DNA of 64,000 nt from contig PDLQ01000001.1 in NCBI GenBank assembly GCA_002591745.1, forward strand, positions 186,001 through 250,000. Direction: 5' to 3'. The notes beneath the pieces were generated by a model. The model did no database searches and was not told the origin of the DNA. It saw only the letters and a list, made by a program, of their open reading frames with translations. The DNA is from Lewinellaceae bacterium SD302 (lineage in GTDB: Bacteria; Bacteroidota; Bacteroidia; Chitinophagales; Saprospiraceae). Shown here piece after piece: positions 1 to 8,897 of the stretch (positions within the stretch are counted from its first letter, which is position 1; each line of letters begins with the position of its first letter). The translations under genes were made by a program, and so were the position numbers.

Positions 1-2433
1 CAGGATGCGGGCGTTATGGTCTATGATGGCGATTCTTTTACCAAATTTGACGAGAAGACCGGACTGAGCTCTAACACGATTTATACCATAGCTGAAGACG
101 AGGAAGGTCATATCTGGTTGGGTGCCGACGATTGTTTGAATCGTCTTGATTTCAAAACCAGTCAGACGGAGGGATTGCCCGGCTACGACGCTGATCTGGG
201 CCTTACGGTAAGCGTTATTTGTGACCTGGACGGAGTAAGGAACGATGAGTTTTTTAGCGACGCCAGCCTGATGGACCGTAAAGGTAATCTCTGGTGGGGC
301 GGAGCCACTGCTCTGCACAGCGCCCGAACCAGCGAGCTCTTTCCACAAGAGGCTCCGCCGGAGTTAAGTCTCGTTAATATCCGTTTGGAAAATGCTAGAA
401 TTGATTTCGGGCAAGACCTTTCGGATATACGCTACGACAGCCTGATCGGACGTAGGAATCTCCCGGTCGGACTGGACCTGCCCACGGAACAAAATGCCCT
501 GAGTTTTCATTTCTCGCCGGGCAATCACCCATTGAAAGAGCATTGTCAATTCACTTTTCGCTTGCTGGGGGCGGAAACCGAGTGGACCAAAGCCCGCAAC
601 GAACCGGTGGCGGAATACCGTGGGCTGGCGGCCGGCAGTTATACTTTGGAAGCAAGTGTGGCGGGTCGCAATGGTATCTGGAGCGAGCCCCTGCGTTATG
701 ATTTTTCTATTCGACACCCCTGGTGGCAACGTTATTGGGCCATTAGCCTCTGGAGCTTGTTGCTGGCCTTCGTGACTTACCGTATTTATCGCCTGGTATT
801 AAAACGCCGCCTCCGCTACGCCGAGGCCAGTAAAGTACTGGAACTCGATGAGTTCAAAACCCGCTTTTACACAAATATCACCCACGAATTTCGCACACCA
901 TTAACGGTTATACTGGGTATGAACGAACGGCTGGAAGGTAACCCGGAGGCTAAAACGTTGATCAAACGCAACGCCGATAAACTGTTGCGCCTGATCAATC
1001 AACTGCTGGACCTTTCGAAGATCGAGAGCGGCAATCTTCCCCTGAAACTGGTAAATACCGATCTGGTAGCCCACTGCCGGTACCTGACGGAGAGTTTTTA
1101 CTCCCTGGCCGAAGAAAAGCGGCAGCGACTGGTTTTTTTCGCCGAAGTGGATAAATTGATCACTGCCATTGACGAAGAAAAAGTACAGTACATATTCCTC
1201 AACCTGCTTTCTAACGCGGTTAAATTTACCCCCGAAGGCGGGCAGGTACTAGTTCAATTAAGCATGGCGGGTGATAAAATTCGCCTGGTGGTCAGAGATA
1301 ATGGCATTGGCATATCCCCCGAAAAACTGCCCCGTATTTTTGAGCGATTTTACCAGGTGGAAGGCGATAGTATGCGCCACGGAGAGGGCAGCGGGATCGG
1401 CCTGGCCTTTACCAAAGAACTGGTGAAGCTGATGGACGGAGATATTAAAGCCGTCAGCAAGCCGGGAAAGGGCACTACCATTATCGTAGAGTTGCCCCTC
1501 TTGAAGCAGGAGGGCGATTTGGATAAGCGTAATTCGTTTGGATTTCATTCCCGTCCGGCCAGACCCAATGGAAGACAGGGTAGCAAGGTTATCGATAACG
1601 CCGAAGTGGTAAGCCAAGCGACCATTCTAACTGACGAACCGATGACTGTTCTAGCTGGTGACGAATCTGAAACCGCACCCGAAAATGAACCCGTACTACT
1701 ATTGGTAGAAGACAATGCCGACCTGGTCAATTATATTCAGCGCTTGGTGCATGATAAGTACCACTTACTCCTAGCCCGCGACGGCCGGCAAGGACTGGAA
1801 ATGGCCACCAAAGAAGTGCCGGACATAATCGTTAGCGACGTTATGATGCCGGTAATGGATGGCTTTCAATTCTGTGCAGCAATCAAACAGGATACCCGCA
1901 CCAGTCACATTCCGGTGATTCTGCTCACGGCCAAATCAACCCAATCAGACAAAGTTCGGGGCTTAGGTTTTGGGGCCGATGCTTACTTGGCCAAACCCTT
2001 CGATGAACAAGAGTTTTTCATTCGGATTGAAAAATTGATCGAGTTGCGGGCTGCGCTGCAAAAGCGCTATAGTGGGTTTAATTCAATCGAGCAGGATACC
2101 AGCAGTAATCCCGAAGAGGTTTTCCTGCGTGAGTTGACCACCGTCATCGAAACCCGGCTGGACGACGCGGAAATGACCATTCCCGAAGTCGCCCGCGCTT
2201 TGGCTCTGAGCCAAACTCAGCTTTATCGTAAACTCAAGGCCCTGACCGGTAAAACACCCTCCCAGTTCGTGCGCCTTGTTCGTCTTAAAAAGGGAGCCTT
2301 GCTACTTTGCCAGCCAGGAAAATCTATTGCCGAAATTGCTTACGCCGTTGGTTTTTCCGACCCCAACTACTTTTCCAAGACCTTTAACGACGCCTTCGGG
2401 AAATCGCCAAGTGATTACCGCAAGGCGTTGTAA
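1..2433 (+). CDS. Hybrid two-component system sensor/response regulator, C-terminal part (5' truncated by window edge)
   Basis: The frame is open from base 1, so the N-terminus (normally a signal peptide plus many beta-propeller repeats) lies outside the window. Counting from the first in-window Met at 16: a last propeller-type repeat (about 1-50, with IWLG), a Y_Y_Y domain (about 165-233), one membrane segment (about 240-258), HisKA with the phospho-accepting His290 in the THEFRTPL box, a HATPase with NLLSNAVKF, DNGIGIS and GSGIGLAF boxes, a receiver with Asp608 in SDVMMPVMDG, and an AraC-type DNA-binding domain (about 700-805). Such one-protein systems sense a periplasmic ligand, often a glycan breakdown product, and activate nearby genes. 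The T9SS protein genes just downstream on the same strand are possible targets, but no SusC/SusD pair is present, so the ligand is unknown. Confidence 0.93.
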   Translation, partial: QDAGVMVYDGDSFTKFDEKTGLSSNTIYTIAEDEEGHIWLGADDCLNRLDFKTSQTEGLPGYDADLGLTVSVICDLDGVRNDEFFSDASLMDRKGNLWWGGATALHSARTSELFPQEAPPELSLVNIRLENARIDFGQDLSDIRYDSLIGRRNLPVGLDLPTEQNALSFHFSPGNHPLKEHCQFTFRLLGAETEWTKARNEPVAEYRGLAAGSYTLEASVAGRNGIWSEPLRYDFSIRHPWWQRYWAISLWSLLLAFVTYRIYRLVLKRRLRYAEASKVLELDEFKTRFYTNITHEFRTPLTVILGMNERLEGNPEAKTLIKRNADKLLRLINQLLDLSKIESGNLPLKLVNTDLVAHCRYLTESFYSLAEEKRQRLVFFAEVDKLITAIDEEKVQYIFLNLLSNAVKFTPEGGQVLVQLSMAGDKIRLVVRDNGIGISPEKLPRIFERFYQVEGDSMRHGEGSGIGLAFTKELVKLMDGDIKAVSKPGKGTTIIVELPLLKQEGDLDKRNSFGFHSRPARPNGRQGSKVIDNAEVVSQATILTDEPMTVLAGDESETAPENEPVLLLVEDNADLVNYIQRLVHDKYHLLLARDGRQGLEMATKEVPDIIVSDVMMPVMDGFQFCAAIKQDTRTSHIPVILLTAKSTQSDKVRGLGFGADAYLAKPFDEQEFFIRIEKLIELRAALQKRYSGFNSIEQDTSSNPEEVFLRELTTVIETRLDDAEMTIPEVARALALSQTQLYRKLKALTGKTPSQFVRLVRLKKGALLLCQPGKSIAEIAYAVGFSDPNYFSKTFNDAFGKSPSDYRKAL

Positions 2434-2602
2434 GCCAGTTGGTTAGTAATTATTTTCGGTCTTGTTGACCAATAATTCCTATACATCGGACGGATAATTC
2501 CCCACCCTTGCCCGATAGCTCGCCTTACTCGCGGCTTAATCATATCAACTTTGTTTCATCAAGCTAGGTCACTGCTGGCTGTGTCTAAAAACCTACATTA
2601 AG

Positions 2603-4798
2603 ATGAAACACAAATACTTTCAAATAACGAGTCTGGTGATTGCGATTTTCGGCATGATTCACCCCTTGCTGGCCCAATTCGACAACAGCGACGTAATCAA
2701 TAACGAGATCCACTGGGCCGCCCGTACCGGCAACCTCTACGCCAATAATAACTGGAACCCTTTCGGGGAAGACCGGATCGCCATGCTGGTTGATATCTAC
2801 GACTACACGAACCTGGACGATTGGCTGGGAGCAGAATGTGCACTATTTACCGTCAATGGGGAAGGAAGCAGTTTTGGTCATCACCAGCTACTGGCCCAGG
2901 CCTACTTCCAGGACTTCAACACCGCTTTGAGCTTCGACCTGGAAGCCTGGGGAGAATCCACCACCCCGAATCAGTGTACTTACGACATTGCCGATTTCTT
3001 ACCGAAGTACCTGGAAAGCGAAATCGACGGCGATCAAGATCAGGATTTCGTGCGACTGGCCGGCGCGGCGGCTTCTTGGTCGAACAACTGGAGTAGTCAT
3101 CCCGCCGAATGGCTGTACAGCGATCCAAATTACGACATGACCATCGAAACGATCTGGCGCTTCGTTGCCGGAGAAACCGCGCAGTCACCGCTACAATTCG
3201 GTACGCTGTCGGCCGATTTACTGTCCTTCGGTGATTTTAATTCAACCGCAGCCCAACCCGATGACTTTGATCCTGCGATCAGTTACTTTGGCTACGAGGA
3301 CAACGGCTATCGCGAAAGCCGGGACGTTTTTTACACTTTTTCCGTTGGCGAAAGAGCTTCCGTGGAAATCACGACCGACCACCCATTCACCAATTTCGAC
3401 ACCTACCTCACCCTGGTGGGTGAAAATGGCGTCATCGAGGTGGATGACGACGGCGGTTCCGGCGTAACGAGCCGGATCAACACCATGCTCTGCCCCGGTG
3501 ATTATACGGTGGTGGTTGACGGCTTCGATATGGCGGCCTACGGAAATTTCAGGCTGATCATCAGTCGTTTATCCAACACGCCTTTCTTCACGACCAGTGT
3601 ATCGATCACACCAGCTAATTGCCCCGAGACGGAAGACGGTTCAATAATGATAACACCTAATAATGGAGTAGCGCCATATACGGTCAGCTGGTCCGACGGC
3701 CTCACCAATTCTTCCCTGGAAAGAAACGGTCTTGGGGTAGGCGACTACGACATGACGATTACTGACGCTTGTGGTACCGAGTTCTCGACCATCATTACGG
3801 TGCCTCACGATGATTTTGAGGCCCCCCAGGCGGAATGTGAACCTTTTTTCGTTACAGTGCCGGAGGGCTCCGTATTCACCTTCGACGCCGCCGAGATAGG
3901 AGCGGCGTCTACTGATAACTGTGCCATCACCAGCTACTCCGTGGATCCGCCCACCTCAGCCGCATTCGATGGCAGTTTTTTTATCACATTGACGGTCGAG
4001 GACGGGGCGGGAAACAGTAACTCGACCTTTTTCTGTGCGGTAAATATGACCGTCGTTCCGGCCTTGGCGGGAGATATCTGCGGCAACGCCGAGTCGGTAG
4101 ACGATCTTTTCGGCGGCCCGATCGGAGAAGTACAGACGCGGGATGGATTGAACAACGTCGGCTATGCTTCCCTCACCGATCCCGTCGATAACTGCTTCGA
4201 ATTCGACGATATCGACGCCAGTCGCTGGTTTACCTTCACCGGTGACGGGGAGACTTACCGCATCGTGGTGCCGAACTGCGGATCACCCAACGGCCTGGAA
4301 AATGAAGACAGCCAGATCATTCTGTACGCCGGTGAGGACTGTAATAATCTGACGGAAATCGCCTGCAATGATGACGAGTTTCCCAGCGTGAACTTTGTGG
4401 CCGGCATCACATTCGTCACCGAGCCCGGTGAAACCTACCGTTTTTTCGTAGACGGCTACGGAGGCGGCTTTGGAGGCGGGGGCGTAGGCAACCCCGAAGG
4501 GGAGTTCTGTCTGGAGGTCATTCGCCAGATGCCGAGTAGCGTGACTAACAAAGTAGCAGTGCCGATTAAACTATACCCCAATCCTGCTTCCGATCAGGTT
4601 ACGCTCGACTTTGGCACGGTGCAAATTTCAAACGACGCTGAACTAATTATTCGAGATATAACGGGTAGATCGGTATGGTCCACTACTTCGGTTAACCCAC
4701 GAATAACCGTGGCTACGGATCACCTGGCTCCTGGGGTATACCTCATAGAACTCAATGATGGTAAGCTCCGGGCAACGAGTCGTCTGCTTATTCAGTAA
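2603..4798 (+). CDS. Secreted multidomain protein with PPC-like, SprB/HYR-like and T9SS sorting domains
   Basis: 731 aa with an N-terminal signal peptide ending near LLAQ. From the N-terminus: an unassigned acidic region (about 25-215); a segment resembling a pre-peptidase C-terminal beta-sandwich (about 240-325, YFTF-like start, DTYLTLV); a SprB-type repeat (about 335-400, ITPANCPETEDG and DACG); a HYR-like domain (about 405-485); a Cys-containing module (about 495-650); and a T9SS type A sorting domain (from about 653, LYPNPASDQ). No catalytic motif was recognised. It is probably exported through the outer membrane and retained at the surface or released. The Cys-containing module and linker are nearly identical to those in the next gene, indicating a recent duplication. 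The start follows from the signal peptide. Confidence 0.85.
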   Translation: MKHKYFQITSLVIAIFGMIHPLLAQFDNSDVINNEIHWAARTGNLYANNNWNPFGEDRIAMLVDIYDYTNLDDWLGAECALFTVNGEGSSFGHHQLLAQAYFQDFNTALSFDLEAWGESTTPNQCTYDIADFLPKYLESEIDGDQDQDFVRLAGAAASWSNNWSSHPAEWLYSDPNYDMTIETIWRFVAGETAQSPLQFGTLSADLLSFGDFNSTAAQPDDFDPAISYFGYEDNGYRESRDVFYTFSVGERASVEITTDHPFTNFDTYLTLVGENGVIEVDDDGGSGVTSRINTMLCPGDYTVVVDGFDMAAYGNFRLIISRLSNTPFFTTSVSITPANCPETEDGSIMITPNNGVAPYTVSWSDGLTNSSLERNGLGVGDYDMTITDACGTEFSTIITVPHDDFEAPQAECEPFFVTVPEGSVFTFDAAEIGAASTDNCAITSYSVDPPTSAAFDGSFFITLTVEDGAGNSNSTFFCAVNMTVVPALAGDICGNAESVDDLFGGPIGEVQTRDGLNNVGYASLTDPVDNCFEFDDIDASRWFTFTGDGETYRIVVPNCGSPNGLENEDSQIILYAGEDCNNLTEIACNDDEFPSVNFVAGITFVTEPGETYRFFVDGYGGGFGGGGVGNPEGEFCLEVIRQMPSSVTNKVAVPIKLYPNPASDQVTLDFGTVQISNDAELIIRDITGRSVWSTTSVNPRITVATDHLAPGVYLIELNDGKLRATSRLLIQ

Positions 4799-4924
4799 GA
4801 GTTTGTTGGGATTTCAGATTTGAGGTGAGTTGCTGGCCAATTGGCCAAATTTTGGATTCCCTACAAGCTCTAACCTTTTTGTTTCCTCCAGTTTCGTTTA
4901 CTCATATTCTAAATCAACTCAACA

Positions 4925-6841
4925 ATGAAGCTATTTCTCATTTTCCTCGCGGCCCTTGCCGTGAGTGGGGCACTCACTGCCCAAAACTTCGTAGAGGCTC
5001 CTCAGTCCTTTATTCAGGTTGGGGCCAGCTCGATTGCTTTCGGAAACGTTCGAAACCTGCCCAGCGGAAATTCGGACCTGTTCATTTCCGGCCGTAATGA
5101 TTCCGGCGATGTTGTCTCCATCTTATACGGAAACACGGGGGGAGGCACATTCTCTTCTTTCCCCGTCAGCGGTATACCTGCCTTCAGCAACGGAACGGCT
5201 ATTTTTGGGGATGTGGACAGCGACGGAGACGATGATATTTATATCTCCGGAATTACTGAAGATTTTAGTGACGGGCTGGGCAACCTTTATTTTAATGACG
5301 GTAATGGTTTCTTTAGCGCACTTTCACCTTCTCCCTTTCGTGAACTGCAGCGTAGTGCGGCGGCATTTATAAATCCGGACAATGACAACACCGTAGACGT
5401 TATAACCCTGGGGAACGAGCCCAGTGAACCCGCTGGCCGAACGGACTTCTATGCCAACATTAACAATAGTGAATTTCTCGAAGCCGTTGCTTTTCCTTTG
5501 GATGACCTGAAAACCGGTGCCGTGGCCGTAACCGACGTAGATGGAGACGGAAACGAAGACGTGATGATTACCGGGAGTAATGAAGCAAATGGCTCCTCAT
5601 TGGAATTTGTCAGTAAGCTGTACCGTTACGATGGCCTGGGAAACTACGTCGAAGTAGTTGGTAACCCCTTCATTGGAGTGATCCACAGTAGCCTTGATTT
5701 CGCCGACGTTGATAACGACGGAGATCAGGATGTTTTCATTACCGGCACGCAGATCAACGGAGCAGAGACTGCTCGCCTTTACTACCACGTCAGTAATGGC
5801 CAATACGAAGAGGCTATGAATCAGCCGTTTACCGGCGTCGAGTACGGTGCCAGTGAGTTTGCAGACATCGATGGCGACGGAGACGTAGACCTTATCGTCA
5901 CCGGGCAAATGCCTGGTGATGACCCTTACACCCAACTATTTCTTAATGACGGGGCGGGCAATTTCTCTGAGCTGGATAATAACTTACAAGACGTCTACTT
6001 CAGCGCCGTTGCTTTCAATGACGTAGACGGAGACGGAGACCAGGACCTGCTGATCTCCGGCTTCATTGACGACGATAACGTTTTTACCCGCCTATATCTG
6101 AATGAACCCTTTGCTGGAAACATCTGCGAGGATGGGCAATCAGTTAATACTTTGTTCGGCGGCCCGGTTAACGAGGTGCAAACGCTGGATGGCTTGAACA
6201 ACATCGGTTATGGCTCCATAGGCGATCCCGAGAACAATTGCTTTCAGTTCGACGGTATCGATGCCAGCCGCTGGTTCACTTTCACCGGAGACGGAGAAGC
6301 GTACCGGATTGTAGTGCCGAATTGCGGTTCGCCCAATGGTCTGGAAAACGAAGATAGCCAGATAATCCTTTATTCCGGCGATTGTAATAACCTCACCGAA
6401 GTTGCTTGCAACGATGATGAGTTCCCCGCAATAAATTTTGTCGCAGGTATAACTTTTAGCACCGAGCCCGGCGTAACCTATCGCTTTTTTGTGGATGGCT
6501 ACGGCGGTGGCTTCACGGGCGGCGGCGTAGGCAACCCCGAAGGAGAGTTTTGCCTGGAGGTGATTCGCCAGGAACCTAGTAGTGTGACTGACAAAGTAGC
6601 AGTGCCAATTGAGTTGTATCCAAATCCTGCTTCCGACTGGTTGACCTTTAACTTAGGGGGCATGTATATTTCTAACGATGCCAGCTTAGTTATTCGAGAC
6701 CTTAACGGGCGAAAAATTTGGGAGGGGCACCCCAGTGGCACACAAATGACCGTAAATACCGCAGGTTTTGCTGCCGGCGTCTATACCGTGGAACTGTATA
6801 GTGGAAAGTACCGGGCAGTGAGCAAATTAGTGATCAATTAA
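4925..6841 (+). CDS. Secreted FG-GAP/VCBS-repeat protein with T9SS sorting domain
   Basis: 638 aa; signal peptide of about 20 residues ending ALTAQ. Residues about 35-400 contain repeated calcium-binding FG-GAP/VCBS-type motifs: DVDSDGDDDIYISG, DVDGDGNEDVMITG, DVDNDGDQDVFITG, DIDGDGDVDLIVTG and DVDGDGDQDLLISG, each expected to form one blade of a beta-propeller. They are followed by the same Cys-containing module found in the preceding gene (about 400-555) and a C-terminal T9SS domain (LYPNPASDW). The likely role is extracellular binding or adhesion; no enzyme motif is visible. The two genes are only 126 bp apart on the same strand and share a C-terminal half while their N-terminal halves are unrelated. 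Confidence 0.87.
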   Translation: MKLFLIFLAALAVSGALTAQNFVEAPQSFIQVGASSIAFGNVRNLPSGNSDLFISGRNDSGDVVSILYGNTGGGTFSSFPVSGIPAFSNGTAIFGDVDSDGDDDIYISGITEDFSDGLGNLYFNDGNGFFSALSPSPFRELQRSAAAFINPDNDNTVDVITLGNEPSEPAGRTDFYANINNSEFLEAVAFPLDDLKTGAVAVTDVDGDGNEDVMITGSNEANGSSLEFVSKLYRYDGLGNYVEVVGNPFIGVIHSSLDFADVDNDGDQDVFITGTQINGAETARLYYHVSNGQYEEAMNQPFTGVEYGASEFADIDGDGDVDLIVTGQMPGDDPYTQLFLNDGAGNFSELDNNLQDVYFSAVAFNDVDGDGDQDLLISGFIDDDNVFTRLYLNEPFAGNICEDGQSVNTLFGGPVNEVQTLDGLNNIGYGSIGDPENNCFQFDGIDASRWFTFTGDGEAYRIVVPNCGSPNGLENEDSQIILYSGDCNNLTEVACNDDEFPAINFVAGITFSTEPGVTYRFFVDGYGGGFTGGGVGNPEGEFCLEVIRQEPSSVTDKVAVPIELYPNPASDWLTFNLGGMYISNDASLVIRDLNGRKIWEGHPSGTQMTVNTAGFAAGVYTVELYSGKYRAVSKLVIN

Positions 6842-6852
6842 AATCGAAAACG

Positions 6853-7620
6853 CTATTGTTTCACATAACGAACGGTGCGTAACTGCTCACCGTTCGTTAG
6901 CTGTAGCAGGTAAACGCCGCTTGGTAAGTTAGTCAGGTTGATGCCCGGAGCATCATTGTGATAAAGACTTTTACCGACTGCTCGTCCGGCAATATTATAA
7001 ATGGTGATACGGATCAAGCCCTTTACAGCCCCATTATCCGGTACCCTGAAGGCCAATCGCCCGTTGCCCGGATTTGGGAAAGCTATTAATCGATCTAAAT
7101 CGGTAAGTTGCACGCCAGTGGCCGTTCCACAATCCGGTTCTGCGAAAGTGTAGGGGTAGTCCCGCCAGGCAAGGTCGGCATTGTAAAACCGGCCGTTATC
7201 AAAAACTTCTCCCTGGGTAGGATAGTTGATCTCCGTTTTTTGCTCATTCAGTTCGTAAAGATTGTTTGAGAATCCACAGGTGAAAGTCTCGAAACTGTTG
7301 TTGGCAAGCGCCCAAACCGAGGTAAAGTAAAGAAAGCGGCTTCCTACTGCTAGTGAACTGACGTTCCAGCCACAACTGGCACTCGATCCATCGGAAATGA
7401 AGAATTCAGTAAGGTCAAATTCACCGACTAATTTTCTTTCCACAGCGACGGTGATTCCATTTGCAGCGATATCGGTTACGCGAATCTCCAGCGCAATTCC
7501 ACCGGTAGAATCAATATTGCAAATGACGTCTTCCAGGGGAGTATGGAGATCGATGCAGGAGCAGGCGCTGCCCACTAGGGAGCAAAAAAACAGTAGAGGC
7601 AGAAAAAGCAGTCTGGACAT
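6853..7620 (-). CDS. Secreted small T9SS-sorted protein, N-terminal domain possibly NTR/TIMP-like
   Basis: 255 aa from the chosen ATG at 7620. An in-frame ATG at 7659 would put 13 polar residues before the signal peptide MSRLLFLPLLFF, so the inner start is preferred. After the signal comes a CSC motif, a domain of about 120 residues with further cysteines (VICN, ASCGW, TFTCG), then a T9SS sorting domain (AFPNPGNG, PSGVYLLQL). A Cys-x-Cys directly at the mature N-terminus with scattered disulfide cysteines recalls the netrin/TIMP fold; this is inference from pattern only. The gene converges on the preceding one, 11 bp away, and its 3' end holds a perfect 11-bp inverted repeat. Confidence 0.75.
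   Translation of the reverse strand: MSRLLFLPLLFFCSLVGSACSCIDLHTPLEDVICNIDSTGGIALEIRVTDIAANGITVAVERKLVGEFDLTEFFISDGSSASCGWNVSSLAVGSRFLYFTSVWALANNSFETFTCGFSNNLYELNEQKTEINYPTQGEVFDNGRFYNADLAWRDYPYTFAEPDCGTATGVQLTDLDRLIAFPNPGNGRLAFRVPDNGAVKGLIRITIYNIAGRAVGKSLYHNDAPGINLTNLPSGVYLLQLTNGEQLRTVRYVKQ
6867..6898. repeat. Perfect 11-bp inverted repeat at a convergent gene end
   Basis: AACGAACGGTG at 6867-6877 is mirrored by CACCGTTCGTT at 6888-6898 around a 10-base loop. It lies inside the last codons of the minus-strand T9SS gene, just beyond the stop codon of the plus-strand gene. The position suits a transcription stop for the plus-strand genes, although no T-tract follows. Confidence 0.6.
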
Positions 7621-7683
7621 TACATTTGTCGTTTCCTGGTCAGACGTAAGCTTCTTCATCGGTGTTAGTGGAGAAGTGGGATT

Positions 7684-8826
7684 TTATCCTTGTGCCTTCA
7701 CCGGGGGATGTGATTTCAAGAACTCAACTACCGCTCCCGGCTCATCCGTAATCGACAAATAGTCAAAATACCGGCGACCGAAAGCCAATTGCCGTAAGGT
7801 AGGGTAGAGCGAAGTTTCAATTTCGTAACGCTCCCGTCCCAGAAAGACCATCGGGCTCACGAAATCGTATGTCACGTAATGATTCTGAGCGGCTTCCTGG
7901 AAAATCTCCTGGGTGGTACCCGCGCTGCCGGGGGCGTAGACGATGCCGTAAAGCGAAATGGCCAGCAAAGTATCCTCGCGAATGCTATTACTAAAATACT
8001 TGGCGATGTAAGTGGCGAACAGGTTGCTGGGCTCGTGGCCGTAGAACCAGGTGGGGATGGCCAGACTCTCGTTACCATCCGGAAAACGTTCCAAAACCTC
8101 GTAGGCTGCCTCATGAAAACCGGCGTCGGTGTATTTCGGGCTGGCGGCCAGGGTGTCGAATACCCACTGCAGTTCCTCTTCACTGATGCCCGCCAGGTAA
8201 GCTCCCAGGTTGGCCGCTTCCATAATACCGGGGCCGCCGCCGGAAACCACGAAGTAACCCGCTTCGGCCAGCATTTTGGCAGTACGCACGCTACGACGGT
8301 AATTGTCCGTATCACGGCCGGTACTGTGGCCTCCCATAAAACCGACGCTCTTGCGCCGCGTCAGTCCGTTTTCCTGAAAGTGGAGCAGCCGCCGCAACGC
8401 CTCGTCAATACTGAAATCGTGTAGTCGTTGCCACAGCGCCTCGTTAATACTGGGACAACGGCGGCTGTATTCAAAGTGACGATAGATATTCAGATCAACG
8501 CTGTTGTCTTTCCCGGGACTGTACCCCTCCATCAATTCCTCGTAGCTGTACAGAACATTTCGAAGTGGCCGGTAGGGAAGATCATTCGGTGCGTACAGAA
8601 AGTTGACGCCACGTTTGCGTAAGGACAACTCTTCCTCCAAAGCAATTCTACAACCAATAAAAAGGGTAGAGGCGTCCACGTCAAAATCTTCCCAGTTAAG
8701 ACTGATCTCATCGAGGTTCAGATTGACCAGGGTAGTGTTCTTCAAGTCTTTTTGCCCCTTAAGTAACCACTCGTTATCAATGGTATGAAGGACGGGGCAG
8801 GCCTGTACTTTTAGTTTGTTTTCCAT
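7684..8826 (-). CDS. LOG-family Rossmann protein, probable nucleotide 5'-monophosphate nucleosidase (PpnN-like)
   Basis: 380 aa cytoplasmic protein. The middle contains the LOG-family fold: VGFMGGHSTG, then SGGGPGIMEAANLGAYLAG (nucleotide-binding glycine loop) and, about 110 residues on, APGSAGTTQEIF, matching the family PGGxGTxxE signature with Ser for the second Gly. LOG proteins cleave the N-glycosidic bond of nucleoside monophosphates; long members such as E. coli PpnN also have N- and C-terminal extensions, and here about 140 N-terminal residues precede the fold. Purine or pyrimidine salvage is therefore the likely role, but the substrate is not readable from sequence. It lies 71 bp downstream of bshC on the same strand, with an inverted repeat in the gap. 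Confidence 0.8.
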   Translation of the reverse strand: MENKLKVQACPVLHTIDNEWLLKGQKDLKNTTLVNLNLDEISLNWEDFDVDASTLFIGCRIALEEELSLRKRGVNFLYAPNDLPYRPLRNVLYSYEELMEGYSPGKDNSVDLNIYRHFEYSRRCPSINEALWQRLHDFSIDEALRRLLHFQENGLTRRKSVGFMGGHSTGRDTDNYRRSVRTAKMLAEAGYFVVSGGGPGIMEAANLGAYLAGISEEELQWVFDTLAASPKYTDAGFHEAAYEVLERFPDGNESLAIPTWFYGHEPSNLFATYIAKYFSNSIREDTLLAISLYGIVYAPGSAGTTQEIFQEAAQNHYVTYDFVSPMVFLGRERYEIETSLYPTLRQLAFGRRYFDYLSITDEPGAVVEFLKSHPPVKAQG

Positions 8827-8848
8827 ATTATTCTTACGGTCTTATAAT

Positions 8849-8885
8849 CTGACAGGTCGGCTCGTGAGACCGTTGCAACTGTCAG
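8849..8885. repeat. Inverted repeat CTGACAG/CTGTCAG between bshC and the LOG gene
   Basis: CTGACAG (8849-8855) pairs with CTGTCAG (8879-8885); inside lies a second partial pairing GGTC/GACC. The element fills most of the 71-bp gap between two same-strand genes, so it could be a processing site or partial terminator. Similar CTGACAGGTC palindromes recur between genes in Bacteroidota genomes, to my recollection; this was not checked. Confidence 0.5.
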
Positions 8886-8897
8886 GCCACCGGATTA

